Below, piece after piece: positions 19,088-26,504 of a DNA stretch of 64,000 nt. Origin of the DNA: Flavobacterium fluvii (GTDB taxonomy: Bacteria > Bacteroidota > Bacteroidia > Flavobacteriales > Flavobacteriaceae); assembly GCF_900129545.1 (NCBI RefSeq), contig NZ_FQWB01000001.1, forward strand, positions 496,001 to 560,000, written 5' to 3'. A model generated the notes under the pieces. The model had not been told where the DNA came from, did no database searches, and saw only the letters and a list, made by a program, of their open reading frames with translations. Within the stretch, counting starts at the first letter, position 1, and every line of letters starts with the position of its first letter. The position numbers and the translations under genes were made by a program.

Positions 19088-19385
19088 TGTGAATCGTTTT
19101 TAGGTATAATGCTTTTTCTTCTGCTACTTTTAGAACTTCTCCAATGTTTTCTTCATAGAGAATGGTATGGGCTATTTGGTCACTTAACCAACTTGTGATT
19201 AATTTATTTTTGTCTAAATTATAAAATTCTGCGAATTTTTCAACTTGCTCTTTTGTTGGTTTTCGTTCTCCACGCTCAAATTTACTTATAATTGCTTGGT
19301 CAATTTCAAGTGCAGATGCAACTTGTCTTAATAAAAGACTCCTGCTTTCTCTTTCGGTTTTTATAATATCTCCAAATGTTTCCAT
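19077..19385 (-). CDS. XRE-family controller of the restriction-modification operon
   Basis: A 102-residue protein with an N-terminal HTH (LRQVASALEIDQAIISKFERG). It is the first gene of the operon and overlaps the methyltransferase by 11 bp. Its own promoter carries an inverted repeat over the -7 box, which suggests autoregulation like a C (controller) protein that times methylase and endonuclease expression. The C-terminal 35 residues are probably for dimerisation. The role in timing is inferred from position, not shown. Confidence 0.85.
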   Translation of the reverse strand: METFGDIIKTERESRSLLLRQVASALEIDQAIISKFERGERKPTKEQVEKFAEFYNLDKNKLITSWLSDQIAHTILYEENIGEVLKVAEEKALYLKTIHNGK

Positions 19386-19399
19386 AAGACAAAATTTGT

Positions 19400-19434
19400 T
19401 TTGACAAAAATAGTCAAATTAATTTCAGAAACAA
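19400..19434 (-). promoter_or_regulatory. Promoter and overlapping operator of the controller gene
   Basis: On the minus strand TTG (19434-19432), 19 bases, then TATTTTTG (19412-19405) matches the Bacteroidetes promoter exactly. An inverted repeat TTTGAC-N7-GTCAAA (19400-19405 and 19413-19418) brackets the -7 element. A protein bound there would block RNA polymerase. The predicted transcript leader is only about 14 bases. Confidence 0.75.
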
Positions 19435-19502
19435 TTTTTGGAACATATATTTTTAGGGGAAAGTGATTTTCTGCGCAATTTTGGAGATATCACCCCAAAA
19501 AA

Positions 19503-19529
19503 ATCCCTCTTGAAAAACTCAAAAGGGAT
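19503..19529 (-). terminator. hflX terminator
   Basis: Arms 19503-19513 and 19519-19529 pair at 10 of 11 positions with a 5-base loop. On the minus strand the hairpin is followed by a run of T (complement of the A-run at 19497-19503). It lies 25 bp past the hflX stop codon and separates hflX from the restriction cassette. Confidence 0.8.
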
Positions 19530-19554
19530 GATTGTACTTTATAACTTGGAAAAA

Positions 19555-20787
19555 TTATTCTTTCTCTTCTTTTTCGATTGCATCCTTGTAATCGGGATAC
19601 AAAAACTTGTTGTAGGGAAAGCGCGTGATGTGAATTTGTCTCACGGCTTCGTAAACGCGTTCCCGGAAATCCTCAAAATTTTCTTTGTAGGCCGCCGAAA
19701 TAAACAAGGCATTTTCTTCGCCCACACGGTGCATCCAAGTGGTTTTCCATTCCTCAAGCGTGAAATGTCTTGGCGTCTTTTCGGTCATTAAATCATCCTC
19801 GTCAATGGTCAAATGCTTGTAGGCATCAATTTTGTTGAAAACCATCAGAACAGGCTTGTCTTTTGCCTTGATGTCCGACAAAGTTTGATTTACCGACTCG
19901 ATATGGTCTTCAAAATCAGGATGCGAAATATCGACAACGTGCAACAGCAAATCGGCTTCACGAACCTCGTCGAGCGTACTTTTAAAGGAATCCACCAATT
20001 GTGTCGGCAATTTTCGAATAAAACCCACCGTGTCCGAAAGCAGGAAAGGCAAGTTTTTGATCACCACTTTGCGAACCGTGGTGTCCAAAGTCGCAAAAAG
20101 TTTGTTCTCCACGAAAACATCGCTTTTGCCAATAGCGTTCATCAGGGTCGATTTTCCAACATTGGTATAACCCACCAAAGCCACACGAACCATGGCACCA
20201 CGATTGCCTCTTTGGGTTCCCATTTGCTTGTCGATGGCTTTTATTTTTTCTTTCAACAACGAAATTCGGTCACGAACAATACGCCTGTCGGTCTCAATCT
20301 CCGTTTCTCCCGGTCCACGCATCCCGATTCCCCCTTTTTGGCGTTCCAAGTGCGTCCAAAGTCCTGATAATCTTGGCAACAAATAGATGCATTGTGCCAA
20401 TTCCACTTGGGTTCTGGCATAGGACGTTTCGGCTCTTTGTGCAAAAATATCCAGGATAAGATTCGTCCTGTCCAAGATTTTGCAATCAATGATTTTGGAA
20501 ATATTTTTCTGTTGCGAAGGCGTTAATTCATCATCAAATATCAAGGTCGAAATATCATTTTCCTTTACATAAAGATTGATTTCGTCTATTTTTCCGGTAC
20601 CCAAAAATGTCTTGGGATTGGGTTTGTCCATTTTTTGCCAAAACCGTTTCACCACTTCACCGCCAGCGGTAAAGGTCAAAAAATCCAATTCGTCCAGATA
20701 TTCGTTGAGTTTATCCTCGCTTTGGTTTTGGGTAACGATACCAACAATGGCCGTTTTTTCAAAATTTATTATTTCTTTTTCTAACAT
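19555..20787 (-). CDS. hflX: Ribosome-associated GTPase HflX
   Basis: A 410-residue GTPase with the HflX N-terminal domain (FLGTGKIDEI, then FDDELTPSQQKN), the glycine-rich linker RLSGLWTHLERQKGGIGMRG, and the G domain: GYTNVGKST (G1), DTVGFIRKLP (G3) and NKIDAYK (G4). HflX splits or rescues stalled 70S ribosomes, notably after heat stress. Length is typical of Bacteroidetes HflX. It has its own terminator and stands alone. Confidence 0.95.
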   Translation of the reverse strand: MLEKEIINFEKTAIVGIVTQNQSEDKLNEYLDELDFLTFTAGGEVVKRFWQKMDKPNPKTFLGTGKIDEINLYVKENDISTLIFDDELTPSQQKNISKIIDCKILDRTNLILDIFAQRAETSYARTQVELAQCIYLLPRLSGLWTHLERQKGGIGMRGPGETEIETDRRIVRDRISLLKEKIKAIDKQMGTQRGNRGAMVRVALVGYTNVGKSTLMNAIGKSDVFVENKLFATLDTTVRKVVIKNLPFLLSDTVGFIRKLPTQLVDSFKSTLDEVREADLLLHVVDISHPDFEDHIESVNQTLSDIKAKDKPVLMVFNKIDAYKHLTIDEDDLMTEKTPRHFTLEEWKTTWMHRVGEENALFISAAYKENFEDFRERVYEAVRQIHITRFPYNKFLYPDYKDAIEKEEKE

Positions 20788-20849
20788 AACTTTTAATAAG
20801 CCACAAATTTAATGATTTGCAGTGGACTTATGGACATTGCCATCGAAAT

Positions 20850-22061
20850 CTACTCAATTGCCTTGATTCTGGACACCATCAGGGCTATCGCAAATCCAAA
20901 AATACCGATAAAAGCGAATGAAAATCGCAAACTCGATAATTCGGCGATGTAGCCAATAACGGGTGGCCCCATCAAAAACCCGAGGAAACTCACGCTGGAA
21001 ACGGCCGTCAATGCTTCGCCGGTTGGAATCGTTGGATGTTTTCCCGCAATGCTGTACAAAGTGGGAACCACGGTAGAAACGCCCAATCCTATCAGCATAA
21101 AAGCAAGGGTTGACGGAATTAAATAAGGAAAGATTACCGCCGTGAAGAAACCCGTTGAAATCATGATGCCGCTAATTTGCATCACTCTTTTTCGTCCAAA
21201 TTTATGAATCAAACGATCACCAATAAATCGGCCGCTGGCCATCATGATCATGAAAGAAGTATAGCCTAAAACCACCAATGCGCCCGGAACTTTGACAATG
21301 TCTTTAAAAAACACGCCGCTCCAGTCAAACATGATGCCTTCGCTGGCCATGCTGCAAAACCCAATTACGCCAAGCAAAACCAAGGTCTTGTCCGGTTTTT
21401 GGAATCCTTTTTTCTTCTCGGCTCGGATGGTTTCTTTGGCTTTTATCAAAAACTTGAAATTAAACGCAATCAACAAAAAGGCGATCAAGGCAACAATCAG
21501 AAAATGAGAATACGTGCCAAGGTCCAACGCCAACATTCCCAAACCTACCAAAGCTCCCGTAAATCCGGCCAAACTCCACATCCCGTGAAACGAAGACATA
21601 ATGGTTCTTTTGAAAAGGCCTTCGGTATAAACGCCTTGGGTATTTACGGATATGTTCGTCAGGTTTCCAAAGATTCCAAAGGCATATAATCCGAGAGCCA
21701 GTTGCCAAGCATTGGTGGCCAATCCCAAATTCGTTAAACTAAAAGCATACATCAAGATGGAAAAAGGCAGAATGCGGTGGCTGCCAAAACGAGTCACCAG
21801 TTTTCCCGAAAAATACATCATCGTCAACTGACCCACCGGCAACGCAAAAAGAATAGTTCCCAATTGACCATCGCTTAAGCCCAATGCAGCTTTAATATGC
21901 GGAATCCGGCTTGCCCAAGTGGCAAAACACAAACCCATGGCAAAATAAAAAAGCGATACTGCCCAACGAATCCTTACCAAATAAGAGGCTTTTGCATCTC
22001 TGTAGTTTTTTTTGTATTTCCCTTTGGTCTTGAATCGGGTCAAAAAGTTTAAATCTATCAA
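20850..22061 (-). CDS. MFS transporter (inner membrane)
   Basis: A 403-residue membrane protein with about 12 hydrophobic segments. The start of the first MFS half shows FATWASRIPHIKAALGLSDGQLG, and between helices 2 and 3 is GKLVTRFGSHRI, matching the MFS loop motif; GRFIGDRLIHKFGRKRV is the equivalent in the second half. The overall pattern is like YbjJ/fucose-permease-like MFS proteins. The substrate is unknown. The basic N-terminal 30 residues are unusually long for an MFS cytoplasmic tail; a later start is possible. Confidence 0.87.
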   Translation of the reverse strand: MIDLNFLTRFKTKGKYKKNYRDAKASYLVRIRWAVSLFYFAMGLCFATWASRIPHIKAALGLSDGQLGTILFALPVGQLTMMYFSGKLVTRFGSHRILPFSILMYAFSLTNLGLATNAWQLALGLYAFGIFGNLTNISVNTQGVYTEGLFKRTIMSSFHGMWSLAGFTGALVGLGMLALDLGTYSHFLIVALIAFLLIAFNFKFLIKAKETIRAEKKKGFQKPDKTLVLLGVIGFCSMASEGIMFDWSGVFFKDIVKVPGALVVLGYTSFMIMMASGRFIGDRLIHKFGRKRVMQISGIMISTGFFTAVIFPYLIPSTLAFMLIGLGVSTVVPTLYSIAGKHPTIPTGEALTAVSSVSFLGFLMGPPVIGYIAELSSLRFSFAFIGIFGFAIALMVSRIKAIE

Positions 22062-22157
22062 AAGAATGGGTTTTTAAAATTGAATCTGCAAAAATACAAA
22101 ATCAATCTGTTTCTATTGGGCGTTTCCTTTTTAAACAGAATAATACAACGTTATTGT

Positions 22158-23201
22158 TTATAAATTGATTGCTTTCCTTTGCTCGTTGCTTTGAATGGCC
22201 GCATCAATAATTCGCATCACGTTTACACCGTCTTGGGCAGTTACCGGTTCGGATTTTCCATTGACAATTGACTGATAAACACCATCAAAATAATCATAAT
22301 AATTCCCTTGAAGCGTCGGCACTTTTTCCCTGATGATTTTACCGTCGATTTCCGTGTGCAACAATCCTTCTTGACCTTCTTGTTCGGTTCCCCAAGTGGT
22401 TAAATTGGGTTTTTTGCCCACTTTCAACTCGTCTTCCTGCACATCGCCACGGGATTTCAAAAAAGAGCCTTTCTTGCCGTGAACCACGTAGGAAGGATTG
22501 GGTTCTCTCACAAAAAATCCGGCTTTCAATCGCACTCTTGCATCCGAATAAAACAACAAAATATCCAAATAATCATCCACCAAAGAATGTGCTCTCGTGA
22601 TGCGGATATCGGCAAAAACGGCATTGGGCACACCAAACAAATACAAGGCCTGGTCAATGATGTGCGGTCCCAAATCCTTCAAAATTCCCGATCCGGAATT
22701 GATGGTTTCCTTGTGTACTTTTGGACTCAAAACAGGATTGTAACGGTCAAAATGAAACTCGGCTTCGACAATTTCGCCCAACAACTTCTCGTCAAGGATT
22801 TTTTTCACGGTTTTGAGTTCGCTGTCCCATCTCCTGTTTTGAAAAACGGACAATTTCAATCCTTTTTCTTTGGCCAAGACTGCCAATTCCTGTGCTTCGG
22901 CAACATTTGAGGTAAATGCTTTTTCGACAATGGCGTGTTTTCCGGCGAGCAACACTTTTTTGGCATACTCGAAATGGGTGTCAATTGGCGTGTTGACGAC
23001 AACCAAATCGATGGATTTGTCTTCCAAAATCGATTCGAAACTGGGAAAGCTTTTGAGTTCGGGATAATCTTCTTGTATTAATTTCTTGCTTCTTTCCCAA
23101 GAACCCAAGAGTTCAAAACCGGGGTGAAGTTCCAAAAACGGGGCGTGAAAAATTTTTCCCGACATTCCGTAAGACAACAGTGCTGTTTTTATTTTTTGCA
23201 T
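22158..23201 (-). CDS. Gfo/Idh/MocA family oxidoreductase
   Basis: A 347-residue NAD(P)-dependent oxidoreductase. The N-terminal Rossmann domain begins KIKTALLSYGMSGKIFHAPF, a form seen in the YdgJ/YvaA branch, followed by VVNTPIDTHFEYA and the conserved catalytic-dyad segment GKHAIVEKAFTSN (E-K). The C-terminal dimerisation and substrate domain follows, with GSGILKDLGPHIIDQAL. It probably acts on a sugar or inositol-like substrate in the cytosol. Substrate unknown; no transporter or kinase neighbours to help. Confidence 0.87.
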   Translation of the reverse strand: MQKIKTALLSYGMSGKIFHAPFLELHPGFELLGSWERSKKLIQEDYPELKSFPSFESILEDKSIDLVVVNTPIDTHFEYAKKVLLAGKHAIVEKAFTSNVAEAQELAVLAKEKGLKLSVFQNRRWDSELKTVKKILDEKLLGEIVEAEFHFDRYNPVLSPKVHKETINSGSGILKDLGPHIIDQALYLFGVPNAVFADIRITRAHSLVDDYLDILLFYSDARVRLKAGFFVREPNPSYVVHGKKGSFLKSRGDVQEDELKVGKKPNLTTWGTEQEGQEGLLHTEIDGKIIREKVPTLQGNYYDYFDGVYQSIVNGKSEPVTAQDGVNVMRIIDAAIQSNEQRKAINL

Positions 23202-23213
23202 AATTAATTTTAG

Positions 23214-23443
23214 ATTTTAGAGTGTAGATTTTAGATTTTGGTTCTTCTGGAAATATTGTGAACATTTAGCTTATTTTTTAAACCATTAAGACATTAAGGT
23301 TCATTAAGTGCAATAAGTCTTAATTTTCTTAATGATCTTAATGGTTTATTTGTGAACTGCCTATGTGAATTCAGATTTTCAAGACTTTTAAAATTGACGA
23401 TTTTGTATTTATTACACGAAATCTGAAATCTGAACTCTAAAAT
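23214..23443. repeat. Nested palindrome filling an intergenic gap
   Basis: The whole gap is a double palindrome. Outer arms are 25 bp (23214-23238 and 23419-23443; 22 of 25 positions match), made of TAGATTT words. Inner arms are at 23280-23298 and 23328-23347 (AAACCATTAAG plus CATTAAG, one base indel), made of ATTAAG words. It starts 12 bp upstream of the oxidoreductase start and ends exactly before the OYE stop codon. The inner element also occurs at 59,888. Confidence 0.85.
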
Positions 23444-24508
23444 TTATTTAGCTCTTTCGTATTGCTTTGGCCAAGGCACGTCCACTCCGAGTTCTTTGGC
23501 AAAATCCAAGGGCAAGTTTGGGTTTCTCAAAGATTCCCTGGCGAACAAAACCAAGTCTGCCTTTCCGGTGGCGACGATTTCTTCCGCTTGGGATGATTCT
23601 GTGATTATGCCCACGGCGCCTGTCAAAATTCCCGTTTCTTTTTTGATTCTTTCGGCAAAAGGAACTTGATAACCAGGTCCAACTGGAATCTGTTGGTACG
23701 ATACCAATCCGCCAGAAGAAACGTCAATTAAATCAACTCCTCTTTCTTTCAATAGTTGACAAAGCTGTACCGATTCCTCGATATTCCAACCGCCATCCGC
23801 CCAATCCAAGGAAGAAATCCTGACGAACAACGGCAAATTTTCCGGCCATTCCGATTGTACCGCTTCGAGAATTTCCAACACAAAACGAATCCTGTTTTTG
23901 AAACTTCCGCCGTATTCATCTGTTCTTGCATTAGACAAAGGCGACAGAAACTGGTGCAACAAATAACCGTGTGCCGCGTGAATTTCGACCACTTGAAAAC
24001 CAGCTTGAACCGCTCTTTTGGTCGCCGATTTAAAATCGGAAATTACTTTTTGGATTCCTATTTTATCCAAGGCAATGGGTGGATTTTCGTTCGAATGGTT
24101 GCTTATCGCACTTGGGGCAACCGGATCCCAACCTCCATTGGATTCGTCCAATCTTTTATTGCCGTTCCAAGGTTCGGACATACTTGCTTTTCGTCCGGCG
24201 TGTGCCAATTGAATTCCGGGAATCGCATTTTGGGAAAGAATAAACTGGTTGATGGCTTGCAATTTTTCGATTTGTTCGTCTTTCCAAAGACCCAAATCTG
24301 CGGGAGAAATTCGTCCTTCGGGAGAAACCGAAGTCGCTTCCTGAATGATTAAAGCCGCTCCGCCACTGGCTCGACTTCCTAAATGCACGAGATGCCAATT
24401 GTTGGCAAAACCATCAATTGCGGAGTATTGGCACATTGGCGAAATGGTGATTCTATTTTTGAAAGTGAGACTTTTTATTTGGAGGGGCGAAAATAATTCT
24501 GATGCCAT
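23444..24508 (-). CDS. NADH:flavin oxidoreductase, Old Yellow Enzyme (YqjM-like)
   Basis: A 354-residue FMN-binding TIM barrel. Typical OYE segments are RITISPMCQYSA (including the YqjM-type cysteine), IQLAHAGRKAS, EIHAAHGYLLHQFLSPLSNARTD (catalytic H-x-x-H) and the phosphate-binding LFARESLRNPNLP near the end. It reduces activated C=C bonds with NAD(P)H in the cytosol. YqjM-like enzymes often respond to electrophile or oxidative stress. It is divergent from rseP. Confidence 0.92.
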   Translation of the reverse strand: MASELFSPLQIKSLTFKNRITISPMCQYSAIDGFANNWHLVHLGSRASGGAALIIQEATSVSPEGRISPADLGLWKDEQIEKLQAINQFILSQNAIPGIQLAHAGRKASMSEPWNGNKRLDESNGGWDPVAPSAISNHSNENPPIALDKIGIQKVISDFKSATKRAVQAGFQVVEIHAAHGYLLHQFLSPLSNARTDEYGGSFKNRIRFVLEILEAVQSEWPENLPLFVRISSLDWADGGWNIEESVQLCQLLKERGVDLIDVSSGGLVSYQQIPVGPGYQVPFAERIKKETGILTGAVGIITESSQAEEIVATGKADLVLFARESLRNPNLPLDFAKELGVDVPWPKQYERAK

Positions 24509-24651
24509 AAAATTGGGTTTTATTGGAAAAATGGAAACATAAACTCAAGAATTCGAGTTTCAGAGAGTAAAGTTACGGGAGAAGCGACAAAGATTTAAAG
24601 AGGATAGCACATTTATTAACAAATTTTTATCGTCTGGGCCAAAAGGAAACC

Positions 24652-24682
24652 TTTGCAACTATAATAGAAAACCTTACTTTTG
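24652..24682 (+). promoter_or_regulatory. rseP promoter
   Basis: TTTG (24652-24655), 19 bases, TACTTTTG (24675-24682): a full match to the Bacteroidetes consensus. Transcription would begin near 24,689, giving a leader of about 56 bases that contains the palindromic repeat at 24713-24738. Confidence 0.75.
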
Positions 24683-24712
24683 TCCGTTATACAATTAAAT
24701 TAATAAGAGGAT

Positions 24713-24738
24713 GCGATTGCTTCGTTCCTCGCAATGAC
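24713..24738. repeat. REP-like element in the rseP leader
   Basis: A 26-bp sequence (GCGATTGCTTCG, then TTCCTCGCAATGAC) whose reverse complement, CATTGCGAGGAACGAAGCAA, resembles a short palindromic repeat I recall from many bacterial genomes. The ends can pair (ATTGC with GCAAT). It ends 6 bp before the rseP ATG, where a ribosome would dock. Confidence 0.65.
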
Positions 24739-24744
24739 AAATAA

Positions 24745-26088
24745 ATGGAAATAGTTATCAAGCTTTCTCAATTTTTATTGAGCTTATCATTACTGATTAT
24801 ACTACACGAATTAGGACATTTTATTCCTGCCAAAATATTTAAAACCCGAGTAGAAAAATTCTATTTATTTTTTGACGTTAAATATTCCTTGCTTAAAAAG
24901 AAAATTGGCGAAACCGAATACGGAATTGGTTGGTTGCCGCTAGGTGGTTACGTGAAAATTTCGGGGATGATTGACGAAAGCATGGACAAGGAACAAATGG
25001 CTTTGCCTCCACAACCTTGGGAATTTCGTTCAAAACCGGCTTGGCAACGCTTGATTATCATGTTGGGCGGGGTTACCGTAAACTTCATCTTGGCGTTCAT
25101 TATTTACATCGGGATGGCTTATGCTTATGGCGATGTCTACCTCAACAATTCCGAATTGAAGGATGGAATTGCGGTTACCAGTCCTGTGGGAGAAGAATTG
25201 GGATTCAGAACCGGAGATAAAATTATTGCAGTTGATGGTGAAAAAATAGCCCATTTTGACGATATTCCAATGAAACTCTTGTTCTCCAAATCGGCATTGA
25301 TTGTTCGTGACGGAAAAGAACAAACCCTCAATTTCCCTGTGGATTTGATCGATAAAGTCTTGAAAGGAGAGAAAAAGCGTCCTTTTATTGAATTGAGAGA
25401 GCCTTTTATGGTGGGAAAACTGTCGGATTCATCGGCAAACAAAGCGCTTCAGCCCAAAGACGTTATCCAATCCATCAACGGTGTTCCAACAAAATATGCC
25501 GACCAAGTTATTGCATTTGCAAAAACAAATAAAAACCGTACTGTTGACGCCATTGTTTTAAGAGATGAAAAAGAAGTTCCTGTAAAAATCAGTATTGACA
25601 AAAATGGTAAATTAGGAATATACGCTGCTTCAGTAGGAATTAAAAGCTTGGAGAAACTGGGTCTTTATAAATTCAGCACGCAAAAATACGGTTTCTTGGA
25701 ATCCATTCCGGTGGGAATCGAAAAAGGAAAAGACCAATTATTGGGTTATGGCAAACAGCTGAAAGCGATTTTCAATCCGGACACGGGTGCTTATAAAGGC
25801 GTGGGTGGCTTCAAAGCCATTTTTGACATTTTTCCCAATACTTGGAGTTGGGAAGTATTCTGGAACATTACGGCATTGCTGTCGATTATGCTTGGCGTGA
25901 TGAATTTATTGCCGATTCCGGCTCTTGATGGCGGCCATGTCATCTTTTTATTATACGAAATGGTTAGCGGCAAAAAACCAAGCGACAAGTTCCTTGAAAA
26001 CGCCCAAATGGTTGGTTTCTTTCTACTTATAACTTTGTTGTTGTTTGCCAACGGGAACGATATTTACAAAGCTATTGTTGGGAAATAA
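24745..26088 (+). CDS. rseP: RIP metalloprotease RseP (site-2 protease)
   Basis: A 447-residue intramembrane zinc protease. H21-E-L-G-H25 lies in the first membrane segment, two PDZ-like regions occupy the middle (for example GFRTGDKIIAVDG and LQPKDVIQSING), and the C-terminal LLPIPALDGGH holds the third zinc ligand. It cleaves membrane-bound anti-sigma factors or signal remnants in the inner membrane. Length and layout are standard. It has its own promoter and a repeat element in the leader. The next gene is tRNA-Asn. Confidence 0.95.
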   Translation: MEIVIKLSQFLLSLSLLIILHELGHFIPAKIFKTRVEKFYLFFDVKYSLLKKKIGETEYGIGWLPLGGYVKISGMIDESMDKEQMALPPQPWEFRSKPAWQRLIIMLGGVTVNFILAFIIYIGMAYAYGDVYLNNSELKDGIAVTSPVGEELGFRTGDKIIAVDGEKIAHFDDIPMKLLFSKSALIVRDGKEQTLNFPVDLIDKVLKGEKKRPFIELREPFMVGKLSDSSANKALQPKDVIQSINGVPTKYADQVIAFAKTNKNRTVDAIVLRDEKEVPVKISIDKNGKLGIYAASVGIKSLEKLGLYKFSTQKYGFLESIPVGIEKGKDQLLGYGKQLKAIFNPDTGAYKGVGGFKAIFDIFPNTWSWEVFWNITALLSIMLGVMNLLPIPALDGGHVIFLLYEMVSGKKPSDKFLENAQMVGFFLLITLLLFANGNDIYKAIVGK

Positions 26089-26115
26089 TTTTTTTTAATT
26101 TTTTTTCAAATTTTG

Positions 26116-26146
26116 TTTGCGAAAATCAATTTTAGCCCTATATTTG
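26116..26146 (+). promoter_or_regulatory. tRNA-Asn promoter
   Basis: TTTG (26116-26119), 19 bases, TATATTTG (26139-26146) matches the Bacteroidetes consensus. The predicted start near 26,153 leaves a 5' leader of about 76 bases before the tRNA. Confidence 0.75.
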
Positions 26147-26228
26147 CAACCGCTTAAACGAAGATACGCAATCAACAATAAGCACAACAATACGTTCCTA
26201 GTACAGTACGCATTTAAAATATACAGTT

Positions 26229-26302
26229 TCCTCCTTAGCTCAGTTGGTTAGAGCATCTGACTGTTAATCAGAGGGTCCTTGGTTCGAGCCCAAGAGGGGG
26301 AG
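26229..26302 (+). tRNA. tRNA-Asn (GTT)
   Basis: A 74-base cloverleaf. The acceptor stem TCCTCCT pairs with AGGGGGA, the D arm is GCTC-AGTTGGTTA-GAGC, the anticodon loop CTGTTAA reads GTT (Asn), and the T arm CTTGG-TTCGAGC-CCAAG is complete. CCA is not encoded. A copy of its 3' end lies at 30,091, which marks it as the attachment site of the island that follows. Confidence 0.95.
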
Positions 26303-26346
26303 CTTCATAAAGCCTTTACAGCAATGTAGAGGCTTTTTTGTTTTTA
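26281..26346. repeat. Left attachment repeat (tRNA-Asn 3' end and terminator)
   Basis: This 66-bp stretch, covering the tRNA T arm, acceptor 3' side and terminator, matches 30091-30156 at 64 of 66 positions. Weaker similarity continues about 20 bp further. It is the usual arrangement of attL/attR after integration at a tRNA gene. Confidence 0.85.
26310..26337 (+). terminator. tRNA-Asn terminator
   Basis: Arms 26310-26320 and 26325-26335 (10 of 11 paired) are followed by a T-run. The same hairpin is copied in the right attachment repeat at about 30,120-30,147. Confidence 0.85.
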
Positions 26347-26450
26347 CTAAATTCCTCAATTTCTTTACAGTTATTCTATTAAAAAAACGCATTCTAAAAT
26401 TTAACAGGTTTAATATGTTTTTGCCATACATTAATGAAATTCATTAAATA

Positions 26451-26484
26451 AGGGCTTATATCACATATTTATGATACAAGCCCT
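26451..26484 (-). terminator. Probable terminator of the ubiquitin-like operon
   Basis: Arms 26451-26463 and 26472-26484 pair at 12 of 13 positions around an 8-base loop, 21 bp past the E1 stop codon. The T-run on the minus strand is weak. A separate perfect palindrome TTAATGAA-A-TTCATTAA lies next to it at 26431-26447. Confidence 0.55.
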
Positions 26485-26504
26485 AAAACAAAGTCTAACC
26501 TTTA

